This document shows positions 28,358 to 36,688 of a stretch of 64,000 nt of DNA, in pieces (the first letter of the stretch is position 1; every line of letters begins with the position of its first letter). A model generated the notes under the pieces. That model was not told the DNA's origin. It made no database searches and worked only from the letters and a program-made list of their open reading frames with translations. The position numbers and the translations under genes are program-made. Source of the DNA: Xylanibacter rarus (GTDB lineage: Bacteria; Bacteroidota; Bacteroidia; Bacteroidales; Bacteroidaceae); the NCBI RefSeq assembly GCF_001275135.1, contig NZ_LFQU01000011.1, forward strand, positions 1 through 64,000. The letters are read 5' to 3'.

Positions 28358-29743
28358 ATGACACTTATTAAATCAATTTCAGGCATTCGCGGCACCATCG
28401 GCGGACATACGGGCGACACGCTCAATCCGCTTGACATCGTAAAGTTCGTAACCGCTTATGCCACATATATCCGCCGCAGCGGCAAGTCGTCAAGCGGCAA
28501 GATCGTAGTAGGACGCGATGCCCGTATATCAGGCGAAATGGTCAGAAGCGTTGTTTGCGGCACGTTGATGGGCGTTGGCTATGATGTAATCGACATCGGT
28601 CTTGCCACAACGCCTACCACAGAACTTGCTGTGCGCATGTCGGGTGCCGACGGCGGTATAATCATCACGGCAAGCCATAACCCGCGTCAGTGGAATGCCC
28701 TTAAGTTGCTCAACTGCGAGGGCGAGTTTCTCGACAAGGCTGCCGGCAACGAAGTGCTTGACATTGCAGAAAAGGAAGACTTTGAGTATGCCGATATAGA
28801 CACTCTCGGCCATTATATAAAAGATGACTCGTTCAACCGTCGCCACATCGACTCAGTGCTGGCTCTCAGCCTTGTAGATGTTGAGGCTGTAAAGAAGGCA
28901 CATTTCCGTGTATGTGTTGATGCTATTAATAGCGTGGGAGGCATCATCCTGCCCGAATTGCTTGAGGCATTGGGCGTTGATTACGAAATACTTAACGGCG
29001 AACCTACAGGCGATTTTGCCCATAATCCGGAACCGTTGGAGAAGAATCTCGGCGGTATAATGGAGCGTATGCGCAGCGGCGAGTTCAGTCTTGGTATTGT
29101 TGTCGATCCTGATGTAGACCGTCTTGCGTTTATCTGTGAGGACGGACGTATGTTCGGCGAGGAATATACGCTTGTCAGCGTTGCCGACTATGTGCTCAGC
29201 CATACACCGGGCAACACCGTAAGCAACCTCAGCAGCACGCGTGCCCTGCGCGATGTAACCGAGAAACACGGCGGTTGCTACACTGCATCAGCCGTAGGTG
29301 AGGTAAACGTTACAACCAAGATGAAAGAGGTTGGTGCCGTTATCGGCGGCGAAGGCAACGGCGGAGTTATTTATCCCGAGAGCCATTATGGCCGTGACGC
29401 ACTTGTAGGCATTGCCCTTTTCCTGTCGTCTTTGGCTCATAAGGGTTGCAAGGTAAGCGAGCTTCGCGCAACATTCCCTGATTATTATATAGCCAAAAAC
29501 CGCATAGACCTTACTCCTTCAACCGATGTTGACGCGATACTCGATAAGGTTAAGCAGATGTACAGCAACGAGCAGGTAAACGATGTTGACGGCGTTAAGA
29601 TTGATTTCCCCGACAAGTGGGTGCATCTGCGCAAGTCTAACACTGAACCGATTATCCGTGTCTATAGCGAGGCTTCATCAATGGAGGAGGCTGACGCACT
29701 GGGCAAGAAGATAATGCAGGTGGTTTACGACATGCAGAAATAA
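28358..29743 (+). CDS. glmM: Phosphoglucosamine mutase
   Basis: An alpha-D-phosphohexomutase of 461 residues that interconverts glucosamine 6-phosphate and glucosamine 1-phosphate for peptidoglycan and LPS precursors. The phosphoserine loop TASHNPRQWNALK has Ser106. The metal loop DPDVDRLAF and the sugar loop GEGNGGVIYP follow in order, and the C-terminal phosphate-binding region RKSNTEPIIRVYSE is intact. The family also includes phosphomannomutases, but the GlmM reading is best supported by the motifs. Confidence 0.88.
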   Translation: MTLIKSISGIRGTIGGHTGDTLNPLDIVKFVTAYATYIRRSGKSSSGKIVVGRDARISGEMVRSVVCGTLMGVGYDVIDIGLATTPTTELAVRMSGADGGIIITASHNPRQWNALKLLNCEGEFLDKAAGNEVLDIAEKEDFEYADIDTLGHYIKDDSFNRRHIDSVLALSLVDVEAVKKAHFRVCVDAINSVGGIILPELLEALGVDYEILNGEPTGDFAHNPEPLEKNLGGIMERMRSGEFSLGIVVDPDVDRLAFICEDGRMFGEEYTLVSVADYVLSHTPGNTVSNLSSTRALRDVTEKHGGCYTASAVGEVNVTTKMKEVGAVIGGEGNGGVIYPESHYGRDALVGIALFLSSLAHKGCKVSELRATFPDYYIAKNRIDLTPSTDVDAILDKVKQMYSNEQVNDVDGVKIDFPDKWVHLRKSNTEPIIRVYSEASSMEEADALGKKIMQVVYDMQK

Positions 29744-29770
29744 TATAGAATTGATTATAATCTTTGTTAT

Positions 29771-29802
29771 GCATCCGGGGCTGTGGCTCCGGATGTATTT
29801 TT
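29771..29802 (+). terminator. Terminator of glmM
   Basis: GCATCCGG/CCGGATGT hairpin with extra GC pairing inside, followed by ATTTTT, 28 nt after the glmM stop. Confidence 0.8.
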
Positions 29803-29840
29803 ATAAGCTAAAATATCTGAGGCCGATCTTACTTCTATAC

Positions 29841-29890
29841 AAAAAAATAACGGACAACAGCGTTAGATGTATCTTTCCGGCTGTTGTCCG
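29841..29890 (-). terminator. Terminator of lrgAB
   Basis: Arms CGGACAACAG (29851-29860) and CTGTTGTCCG (29881-29890). On the minus strand the hairpin is followed by TTATTTTTTT. Confidence 0.85.
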
Positions 29891-29926
29891 TCTGCATTTT
29901 ATGAATGTTAGAAAGTAAGTGTAAAA

Positions 29927-30619
29927 TCAGATGCCCATAAGCGGCAGAATTGACGGCGTAAGCAGTGAGGTCAGGATGCCGTTGATCGTAAGTCCAAGAC
30001 TTGCGTAGGCTCCGTGCACCTTGCTCACGTCCATTGATGTTGCCGTACCCATGGCGTGTGCCGCCGTTCCCATAGACAGACCTTGTGCCACAGGGCTGTT
30101 TACGCGTGCAAATCCCATTGTCTTATAGCCCGCCACCGCACACAGCAGACCTACGCACACCACTACGGCTGCCGTAAGCGACGGTATGCCGCCGATGCTC
30201 TTCGTAACTTCCATTGCGATAGGCGTGGTTACAGATTTTGGTGCGAGCGACATAATCACCGGCTTCGACGCACCGAGCGCTTTAGCTATAAGCACTACCG
30301 ATATAATGCCTGCCAGACAGCCTGCAAGCTCTGACATAAGTATCGGCAGAAACTGTTTCTTTATCGTTTCAAGCTGCTGATACAGCGGTACGCCAAGCGC
30401 CACGACGGCAGGCTGAAGCCAGAATTCTATCATGTGTCCGCTCGTGTTGTATGTTTCGTATTTTACGCCTGATATCTTCAGAAAGGCTATCAGCACGCAG
30501 ATGCTCACCAGAATGGGGTGCATTATTGTCCAATGGGTCCATTTGCGGAGCAGCTTTCCGAAGAAATAGCTGCCGAACGTGAGGGCGATAAGAAAAAATT
30601 CGTTTGACAGATAGCTCAT
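29927..30619 (-). CDS. lrgB: LrgB family membrane protein
   Basis: A multi-pass LrgB/CidB-type protein of 230 residues. I choose the ATG at 30619 (MSYLSNEF) because it overlaps the lrgA stop by 4 nt (ATGA); the open frame extends to 30670 but that would lie deep inside lrgA. Conserved family features include VALGVPLYQQLETIKKQ, the LAPKSVTTPIAM stretch and GTAAHAMGTA near the C terminus. LrgAB-type proteins affect murein hydrolase activity and, in several bacteria, act in export of small metabolites such as pyruvate or glycolate. The role here is open. Confidence 0.9.
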   Translation of the reverse strand: MSYLSNEFFLIALTFGSYFFGKLLRKWTHWTIMHPILVSICVLIAFLKISGVKYETYNTSGHMIEFWLQPAVVALGVPLYQQLETIKKQFLPILMSELAGCLAGIISVVLIAKALGASKPVIMSLAPKSVTTPIAMEVTKSIGGIPSLTAAVVVCVGLLCAVAGYKTMGFARVNSPVAQGLSMGTAAHAMGTATSMDVSKVHGAYASLGLTINGILTSLLTPSILPLMGI

Positions 30620-30978
30620 TGGTCGCCTCCTTTCCTGTTTACTGCTTTTCCATAAATCTGATGAACCCATCCCGTTACGGCCAGTACAATTACCGTGGAT
30701 ATGGCCGTTGAGATTACTATCGGCCAGAATTCAGCCTTAATAATGTCGAAATAGAGCATAATGGCAACGCCGGGCGGAACAAAGAAAAAACCGATGTTTG
30801 CTACAAGAAAGTCTGATATGGTCTTTACCCATTCCAGACGTATTATCTTCAGCTTCAGCAGAAGAGTAAGAATTAGCATGCCCAGGATGCTCGACGGCAA
30901 AGGTATGCCCGTGAGCCATATTATCAGCTCACCCAATGCGAGACAGCCAAACAATATGGCCAATTGTCTAATCATCAT
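30616..30978 (-). CDS. lrgA: CidA/LrgA family holin-like membrane protein
   Basis: A 120-residue protein with four hydrophobic segments, matching LrgA/CidA (family pattern IPLPSSILGMLILTLLL). It is the first gene of the lrgAB operon and overlaps lrgB by 4 nt. A canonical promoter lies about 40 nt upstream. Confidence 0.9.
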   Translation of the reverse strand: MMIRQLAILFGCLALGELIIWLTGIPLPSSILGMLILTLLLKLKIIRLEWVKTISDFLVANIGFFFVPPGVAIMLYFDIIKAEFWPIVISTAISTVIVLAVTGWVHQIYGKAVNRKGGDQ

Positions 30979-31016
30979 AACCTTTAAAACAAATAATCTT
31001 TTTACCTAACGGGGTG

Positions 31017-31048
31017 CAAAGGTATATCGTTTTTAACTGATATACAAA
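31017..31048 (-). promoter_or_regulatory. Promoter of lrgAB
   Basis: On the minus strand, TTTG (31048-31045) and TACCTTTG (31024-31017) are 20 nt apart. This is an ideal Bacteroidetes -33/-7 pair. Confidence 0.75.
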
Positions 31049-31286
31049 TTTGTTAACACTTTTGTTCCTTCATTTTTTATGCTGCTTACAGTTTGTCGTA
31101 TATTTGCTTGATCTGATTGCATGTTTTTGATTTAATCTCAGTTTCCATATTTGCAGTATCAGTTATGGTCATTTCTTGTTGATTTGTTTGTTTGCTTATG
31201 CTGCAGTGGATGAGTTCCTGTGTGCGGGGAGACTGTTGCGACTGCTGACTTATTAGAACTTTAGCGTGTTTTTGATATAGATAAAA

Positions 31287-31318
31287 TTTGCAATCGCTTT
31301 TCTGATGTTGTATTTTTG
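31287..31318 (+). promoter_or_regulatory. Promoter of the VapE-like gene
   Basis: TTTG (31287-31290) and TATTTTTG (31311-31318) are 20 nt apart, and the start codon is 30 nt downstream. The gap from 31049 to 31286 holds nothing else I can identify. Confidence 0.75.
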
Positions 31319-31348
31319 CGGCAAGGATAACAAATAATTTCTTATATC

Positions 31349-33463
31349 ATGAATAATACATTTAAAGTAAGTTTGTTTAAGAACTTCCTTAACAGGGAGA
31401 CTATTGCTAATTGTGAGTTGGACGAGTTGGTGGTTATGATCAGGCAGGGACGCTATGCCGGTGCTTTGTCAGACTATCGCTGTTATAGTCCGTTGCTGTC
31501 TTCCGGCAAGCCAGTCTCATGTTCCCGGAGCGATGTAATGACAGCCGACAACCGCATTCCGCGCCTTTGTTTCTCTTCCGTATATAAGCGCCGCAACGGC
31601 AAAAGAATTGTAGTCGGACGCAACGGACTGCTTTTCATTGAGATAGCAGGGCTAAAGAGCTTTGATGAGGCTGTGCGCATACGGCGCGTTGCATCGCGCC
31701 AGCCATACACAATGTTGGCTTTTATCGGTGCGAATGGATTGTCTGTCATTGTGGTTTGTTCTATTTCGCAGACCGACGGCACTGTTCCATGCGATACGGA
31801 GGCCTGGCGCAGGCTAATGTCAAAGGGGTACAGACTTCTGCATTATATACATTCGTCACAGCTAAAGACCGAAATATCTATGCAGACAGGCACTGCCGAG
31901 GCTATGTGCCTTATGAGTGCCGATGCCGGCATTTATTACAATCGTGAGGCTTTGACATTGATTGTGTGTGAGAATGATGTATATGACACGTTTAATGTAT
32001 GCTGTTCGCACGATTTTGAAGCCGATGAGTCGCCTCTTCCGGGCAAATCGTCTTCAGAGGCTTATCGCTATATCTTTTATTGCTGTTGGAACCATGTGCT
32101 CGATTCTGGACTTAATCAGGACGACCCTTATTATGCTGAAAGTGCCATACAGAAGCTGGCATACCTGTGCCGTAAGTCAGGTTTGCCGCAGCAGATGTGT
32201 GTTGACCGCACAATGAACCTTGGCACGATTAATGTAGAGCGCGGCCTGGTTGAGTTGTTTTTTGCGCAGGCATATCGTCAGGCAGAAGATAATCCTAATC
32301 CGTTGAGGTATGTCGAGGTTCCCCGGCTTCAGGCCATGAAACTTGATAATTTTTTCAGTACACGTTATGTCATGCGCCGCAATGTGCTTACGGGTGTGGT
32401 GCAGTATAAGCACATCGGGGCTTGCGATGCCGATTACAGGCCGGTTACGCAGGAAGTTATCAACACCATAGCTGTGAAGGCTCAGCGCGAGGGCATCAGG
32501 GTGTGGGCCCGCGACATCAAGGAACGCGTGAATTCTACGCTCGTTTCTGATTTTGATCCGTTGAACCATTGGCTTGACTCATTGCCTGAATGGGACGGAT
32601 GCGACCGCCTAAGGGCTTTTGCGTTGCGTGTTCCTACCGACAATTCCCGTTGGCCGGAATACTTCAGCGTATGGATGCGCTCAATGGTTGCTCACTGGAT
32701 GGGGCTGGATGTCATGCACGGCAACGACCTTGTTCCACTGCTCATTGGCAGTCAGGGCTGTGGCAAGTCGTCGTTTGCCAAGATTATATTGCCGCCAGAG
32801 CTCCGCGCCTATTACAACGACCGTATCGACTTCCGCAACGACAACACGCTGATGCGTGGCCTGTCATCCTTTGCCCTTATCAACATCGATGAGTTCGACC
32901 GCTATTCGGCCAGTAGACAGCCGCTGATTAAATACATCATTTCAAAGAGTGAAGTAACAGCCGTGAAGGCATATCGCAGCAATTTTTCAACTGAACGCCG
33001 TTATGCAAGTTTCATAGCCACAACCAACAGCAGACATCCTTTGACCGACCTTACCGGTAGCCGAAGGTTTGTGTGCGTGGCAGTTACGGGCAACATTGAT
33101 TTCACTTCGGCTGTTGATTATCAGCAGCTTTATGCCCAGATTATAAGCGAAATACGTGGCGGCGCTTTGTGTTATCTCAATGCAGCAGCTACTGAACGCC
33201 TGATGGACGACAACATAAGCTTCATGCGTGTTTCTGATTTTGGTTCGGCCGTAGCCCGTCTCTTCCGCATTCCTGAAGCCGATGGGGCAGGGCATGAGAT
33301 GTCTGTTGACGACATTGTGTCCGTAGTCTGCCGTGCCTATCCGCGTCTGCCATTGTCAGGGTTGTCTGATAAAAGTGTAGGCATAACGTTGAAGCGGCTA
33401 GGTTTCAGCAGGCGCCACACGCGCACCGGAGTGCGTTATATCGTGGAGCAAATAGAAAAATAA
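31349..33463 (+). CDS. BT4734-like N-terminal domain plus VapE-type P-loop ATPase
   Basis: A 704-residue protein. Residues about 50-190 resemble the BT_4734-like domain, which is related to primases and common in Bacteroidales. Residues about 400-640 are a VapE/SF3-like helicase ATPase with Walker A GSQGCGKSS (467-475), Walker B LINIDEF (510-516) and a sensor FIATTNS (555-561). Such proteins occur in phage-satellite and integrative elements as replication initiators, and as solitary chromosomal copies of unknown role. Here no integrase, phage structural or mobilisation gene is adjacent. The gene has its own promoter. It is followed by a region rich in related hairpins (33475-33759) that could be its DNA target; that link is inference. 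Confidence 0.85.
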   Translation: MNNTFKVSLFKNFLNRETIANCELDELVVMIRQGRYAGALSDYRCYSPLLSSGKPVSCSRSDVMTADNRIPRLCFSSVYKRRNGKRIVVGRNGLLFIEIAGLKSFDEAVRIRRVASRQPYTMLAFIGANGLSVIVVCSISQTDGTVPCDTEAWRRLMSKGYRLLHYIHSSQLKTEISMQTGTAEAMCLMSADAGIYYNREALTLIVCENDVYDTFNVCCSHDFEADESPLPGKSSSEAYRYIFYCCWNHVLDSGLNQDDPYYAESAIQKLAYLCRKSGLPQQMCVDRTMNLGTINVERGLVELFFAQAYRQAEDNPNPLRYVEVPRLQAMKLDNFFSTRYVMRRNVLTGVVQYKHIGACDADYRPVTQEVINTIAVKAQREGIRVWARDIKERVNSTLVSDFDPLNHWLDSLPEWDGCDRLRAFALRVPTDNSRWPEYFSVWMRSMVAHWMGLDVMHGNDLVPLLIGSQGCGKSSFAKIILPPELRAYYNDRIDFRNDNTLMRGLSSFALINIDEFDRYSASRQPLIKYIISKSEVTAVKAYRSNFSTERRYASFIATTNSRHPLTDLTGSRRFVCVAVTGNIDFTSAVDYQQLYAQIISEIRGGALCYLNAAATERLMDDNISFMRVSDFGSAVARLFRIPEADGAGHEMSVDDIVSVVCRAYPRLPLSGLSDKSVGITLKRLGFSRRHTRTGVRYIVEQIEK

Positions 33464-33474
33464 TTTTTCTTTAG

Positions 33475-33759
33475 AAACTCATCACTCGTCACATCCTGCT
33501 CTAAGATGCTTGCTGTCAGGTGGTTATAGTGTGATGAGTTGAAAAGTCAACTCATCACACTATCTGTTTTTCAGCTTTTTCAGGCTTTTATTGATGTTTT
33601 TATAATGCAGAATTCAGACAAACAACAGTTTCTGAGCATAATTAATCCTGTTTTTGGTTGACCAAATATGCATGTGTGATGAGTTGAAAAGTCAACTCGT
33701 CACACTGTAAATCGTTGTAGATAAATAAGTTATGCCCAATTGTGACGAGTGATGAGTTT
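33475..33759. repeat. Nested inverted repeats built on TGA(T/C)GAGT
   Basis: An outer perfect 19-bp inverted repeat (33475-33493 and 33741-33759, ending in ACTCGTCACA/TGTGACGAGT) encloses two hairpins. The first (33526-33563) has a perfect 17-bp stem and an AAAG loop. The second (33674-33705) has a 14-bp stem with one G-T pair and the same loop. All six arms carry TGATGAGT or TGACGAGT. The set directly follows the VapE-like gene. Confidence 0.9.
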
Positions 33760-33807
33760 TTTAAGAAAAACATTTTTATTATATGCGTTGGCAATATGAT
33801 AAGTGCC

Positions 33808-33873
33808 CTTTCGTAATGTAAAAGGCCACCTTTCGCATTCTAAAACCTATGCTTTTGCAATACGGAATGATAC
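33808..33873 (+). repeat. Three degenerate units with an exact 22-bp period
   Basis: CTTTCG, CTTTCG and CTTTTG start at 33808, 33830 and 33852. The first two units also share TAAAA at the same offset. A perfect 12-bp palindrome, TGATACGTATCA, lies at 33868-33879 at the end. Confidence 0.55.
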
Positions 33874-33908
33874 GTATCAGAACGTTTGAAAGTCAATAAT
33901 TTATGATG

Positions 33909-33947
33909 AAAAAAACGCCTGTCTTTTCCGTTTTGGAAAGACAGGCG
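33909..33947 (-). terminator. Terminator of the T9SS cargo gene
   Basis: CGCCTGTC (33916-33923) pairs with GACAGGCG (33940-33947), with TTTTCC/GGAAA inside. Seven T residues follow on the minus strand. Confidence 0.85.
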
Positions 33948-33992
33948 CTGCTTTTACTATATCCACATTCTATGATGTGAAAATCCCCATTA

Positions 33993-36560
33993 TTATTTAA
34001 CTAAAACTTTTTTTACCAAGTTTCCTACTTTTACAATATATATACCGTTGTTCAGGTTGAAGGTACAGTTGCCGTCAACATTGCTTTCAGCCACTTTTAC
34101 GCCTGAAACATTGTAAATAGCAATCGGCATATTAGCAGCGCTGACATTGATGTAGCCTTTACCTGCAGTTATGCCTTCTTGCATATCGTTCATCTGGTAT
34201 ATGTTAGTGCTTACCGGTCCTGTAAGTGTCATGCTGATGCCTGTGTATGCTTCGTCTACTCTTATATAGTGCTTGCCAGGAGTAGTGACAGTGGTTTTCC
34301 AAGTGCATAGCATATTGTAATCCTCGTCGAATGAGTTTTGGAATTCCATTACAACTCCATTAGTTCCGTTGAGTGCATCTTCTTCGTTGGCAAACCATAC
34401 AGGGTTGGTCATAAACGGAGCGTTGGTTGTAACAGTAACTTCTCCTTCTTCAAGCGGAACGACATACCATAACGGTTTTGTTGCCTCAACTTCCGGTAGT
34501 TCTACGGCCTCTCCGTCTTTAAGCTCGATAGCCGTATTGACAGATTCGCCTTCCTTGAATTCTCTTTCGGTAAAGTACACACTGTTGCCTTTTGACGCTG
34601 TTGTTATCTTGACATTTACAAGGAATATGTCGCCTGCTGCAGCCGAAAGGTCTACATGGTAAATAGTAGAACCGTCGGTATCTGGTCCTGATATTGCTAC
34701 AGGCTCACCGTCCTTGCCCTTGCAGTAATAAATTTCGTCATAGCCCATATCATTGTAAGGCTTGTTGCTTTCGATAGTCAGAACGCCGTCTTCCTTCATT
34801 GTGTATTGCAGCCATAGATTTCTTGGTATTTCGTCTCCGAATGTGTATGTGTCGCCGTCTACTATTATCGGGTTAGTGCGTCCCTCTCCGAGATCATAAT
34901 CTTTTTCTTCTATGGTGAACTTCTGTCCGTCCAAGGCTCCGTCTATCTTAATGAGATATGTTGTTCCCTCAAGAATCTCAAGCACGTATGCCATATTTTC
35001 GTCTCTAGTAGTAGAATAAGAACCATCGTATGGGCCGGTGCCCTTCGGGAATGAAACAAACATATTAGACGGTCCGCTGAAATACAGTTTGCCGGTTATT
35101 GTGGCTGTATACTTATAATACTTGATGTATCCGTTCTTGTTTTCAACAGTGTTTTCACCTTTCACGGCTGTTAGAGGATCGGTGATGATGTCTCCCTGCA
35201 TTATGTCCTCCATTGAAACTTTGAATGTGATAGGTTCTGTTTCGCTTGAAGTCCATTTGATGATATAGCGCTGGCCCTGCTCGCCTCCGCTGACCTGTGT
35301 GTATACGGCATTATTGCCGGAAATGCTGTTATAACTGTTCCCACTAGGATAAATTTCAACCTTAGTGTATCCGCTTTGTATTTCAGAAACAGCCTTCACA
35401 TCAAGAATTTTGTTCGACTGTGCCGGAATATCTACCGCATAGAATGTTGTCTTGTTAGACGCCTCTGTTGTGATTTCTGATGGAGTTTCACTGATTACAA
35501 TCGGGTTCGACTCTTTGTCTCCTGCTTTATAGTCTTCGCATGCAAAAGTCATAATCTGCTCTTCAGCCGTAGCCTCAGTTTTGTTTACACATACGAAATA
35601 TATAGTGTTTGGCTCCTGCATTTCCCAGCGTGTGTTGAAGCTGCCTTCTTCTGATGTGGCCAAAGTATATCCGGCTTCAATAAGACTTTTGTCTTCCGGG
35701 AAAATCTTAACTTGTCCTCCAGGAAGTTCGCTTGTGCTGCTGACAACTCCATATCCGGTTCTTTCGTTTGAGTATATGTAGTAATAAGTACCGGCTGCTG
35801 CAGGAACAGTGTTGTCGCCTTCTTTCAGCCGGAACGGCATGTAGAGTGAGCCGCGCTCAGCGTCTTCAAATGTTACGTCAAGTATGAAAGGAGAATAGTT
35901 GTCGAATCTTATCAGATATGTCTTTCCTTCTTCTACCGGCATCTTGCATTGATGTTGTGTACCGCGGTCGATGGCGAATGTCGGATCGAATTTGAGACCA
36001 ATAGAGCCTTCAACAGTAATTCCCATTACGGCTGTAGACGAGGTCATGACAAGCAGACCTTCCTTGTCTGCCGTGTAAGTGGCATAGAAAACTTGATCAG
36101 AAAATACATACTGGTTTCCCATGTAATACTTGTTTTCGGGTGAGATAGGCATAGGGTCATCCTCGGTATGACCTTTGCCTAAATCCGGTAAAGGAGTAGT
36201 TTTCAGGTCGAATGTTGCCTTGTAGCCGCCATATACAGGCATTTGAAAGTAAATTGTGCTGCCTGCCTCCAACGGATAATTTTGTATGGTAAATTGTTCG
36301 CCTTGAGCAGGCTTTACGTTAACCCGTTCGGTGCCGTCGAGTTCAAATGCCGTTAATTGCTGGATGCTGGTTGCCTCAATCGTAAGTATACTGTTCTCTT
36401 CAGCTGTGTATTTCCAGTAGACATCCACTTCATCTTTTGTGTCAGGCGTATATTCGTTATAACCGACACGCAGGTTTATCGCTGTTTCGGGCGAGTCTTG
36501 TGCGATGGCAAAGCCTGACATTGCAGCTAGCAATATTGTTGTGAATAAATGCTTTTTCAT
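33993..36560 (-). CDS. T9SS-exported repeat protein, probable surface adhesin
   Basis: An 855-residue protein with a signal peptide (cleavage after AIAQ) and a C-terminal T9SS type A sorting domain (about 815-855: IAIYNVSGVKVAES ... NNGIYIVKVGNLVKKVLVK). Between them lie about six or seven beta-sandwich units of roughly 110 residues, recognisable by a recurring pattern of Asn-Pro-Ile, a Phe-Gly-rich strand, an aromatic-x-Tyr strand and a Gly-x-Leu-x-Ile strand. No catalytic motif is seen. It is the last of three T9SS cargo genes on this strand. An adhesin or substrate-binding role is likely but not shown. Confidence 0.78.
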   Translation of the reverse strand: MKKHLFTTILLAAMSGFAIAQDSPETAINLRVGYNEYTPDTKDEVDVYWKYTAEENSILTIEATSIQQLTAFELDGTERVNVKPAQGEQFTIQNYPLEAGSTIYFQMPVYGGYKATFDLKTTPLPDLGKGHTEDDPMPISPENKYYMGNQYVFSDQVFYATYTADKEGLLVMTSSTAVMGITVEGSIGLKFDPTFAIDRGTQHQCKMPVEEGKTYLIRFDNYSPFILDVTFEDAERGSLYMPFRLKEGDNTVPAAAGTYYYIYSNERTGYGVVSSTSELPGGQVKIFPEDKSLIEAGYTLATSEEGSFNTRWEMQEPNTIYFVCVNKTEATAEEQIMTFACEDYKAGDKESNPIVISETPSEITTEASNKTTFYAVDIPAQSNKILDVKAVSEIQSGYTKVEIYPSGNSYNSISGNNAVYTQVSGGEQGQRYIIKWTSSETEPITFKVSMEDIMQGDIITDPLTAVKGENTVENKNGYIKYYKYTATITGKLYFSGPSNMFVSFPKGTGPYDGSYSTTRDENMAYVLEILEGTTYLIKIDGALDGQKFTIEEKDYDLGEGRTNPIIVDGDTYTFGDEIPRNLWLQYTMKEDGVLTIESNKPYNDMGYDEIYYCKGKDGEPVAISGPDTDGSTIYHVDLSAAAGDIFLVNVKITTASKGNSVYFTEREFKEGESVNTAIELKDGEAVELPEVEATKPLWYVVPLEEGEVTVTTNAPFMTNPVWFANEEDALNGTNGVVMEFQNSFDEDYNMLCTWKTTVTTPGKHYIRVDEAYTGISMTLTGPVSTNIYQMNDMQEGITAGKGYINVSAANMPIAIYNVSGVKVAESNVDGNCTFNLNNGIYIVKVGNLVKKVLVK

Positions 36561-36590
36561 AAACAGAAGGTTTTAAGTGTTAAACAAGAA

Positions 36591-36658
36591 TTGCAGCATG
36601 GGTTATTGTCTGCCGTTTCGATGGGATAAATCACCCCGGGCAATATCCCATGCTGCAA
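36591..36658 (-). other. Structured leader before the repeat protein
   Basis: A perfect 12-bp stem TTGCAGCATGGG (36591-36602)/CCCATGCTGCAA (36647-36658) encloses 44 bases that can form an inner TATTG/CAATA stem. It lies 30 nt upstream of the start codon at 36560. It has no T run, so a leader structure is more likely than a terminator. Confidence 0.5.
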
Positions 36659-36688
36659 ATATTATATGTATGGCGTCTGGAAATGTTT

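Noticed and set aside
30619-30670. Upstream extension of lrgB
   Set aside because: It would overlap lrgA by 55 nt and adds a charged tail; the ATGA overlap at 30616-30619 is the normal junction.
31349-33463. A prophage or satellite element around the VapE-like gene
   Set aside because: No integrase, capsid, terminase or mobilisation gene and no attachment repeats are present; only the ATPase and its hairpins remain.
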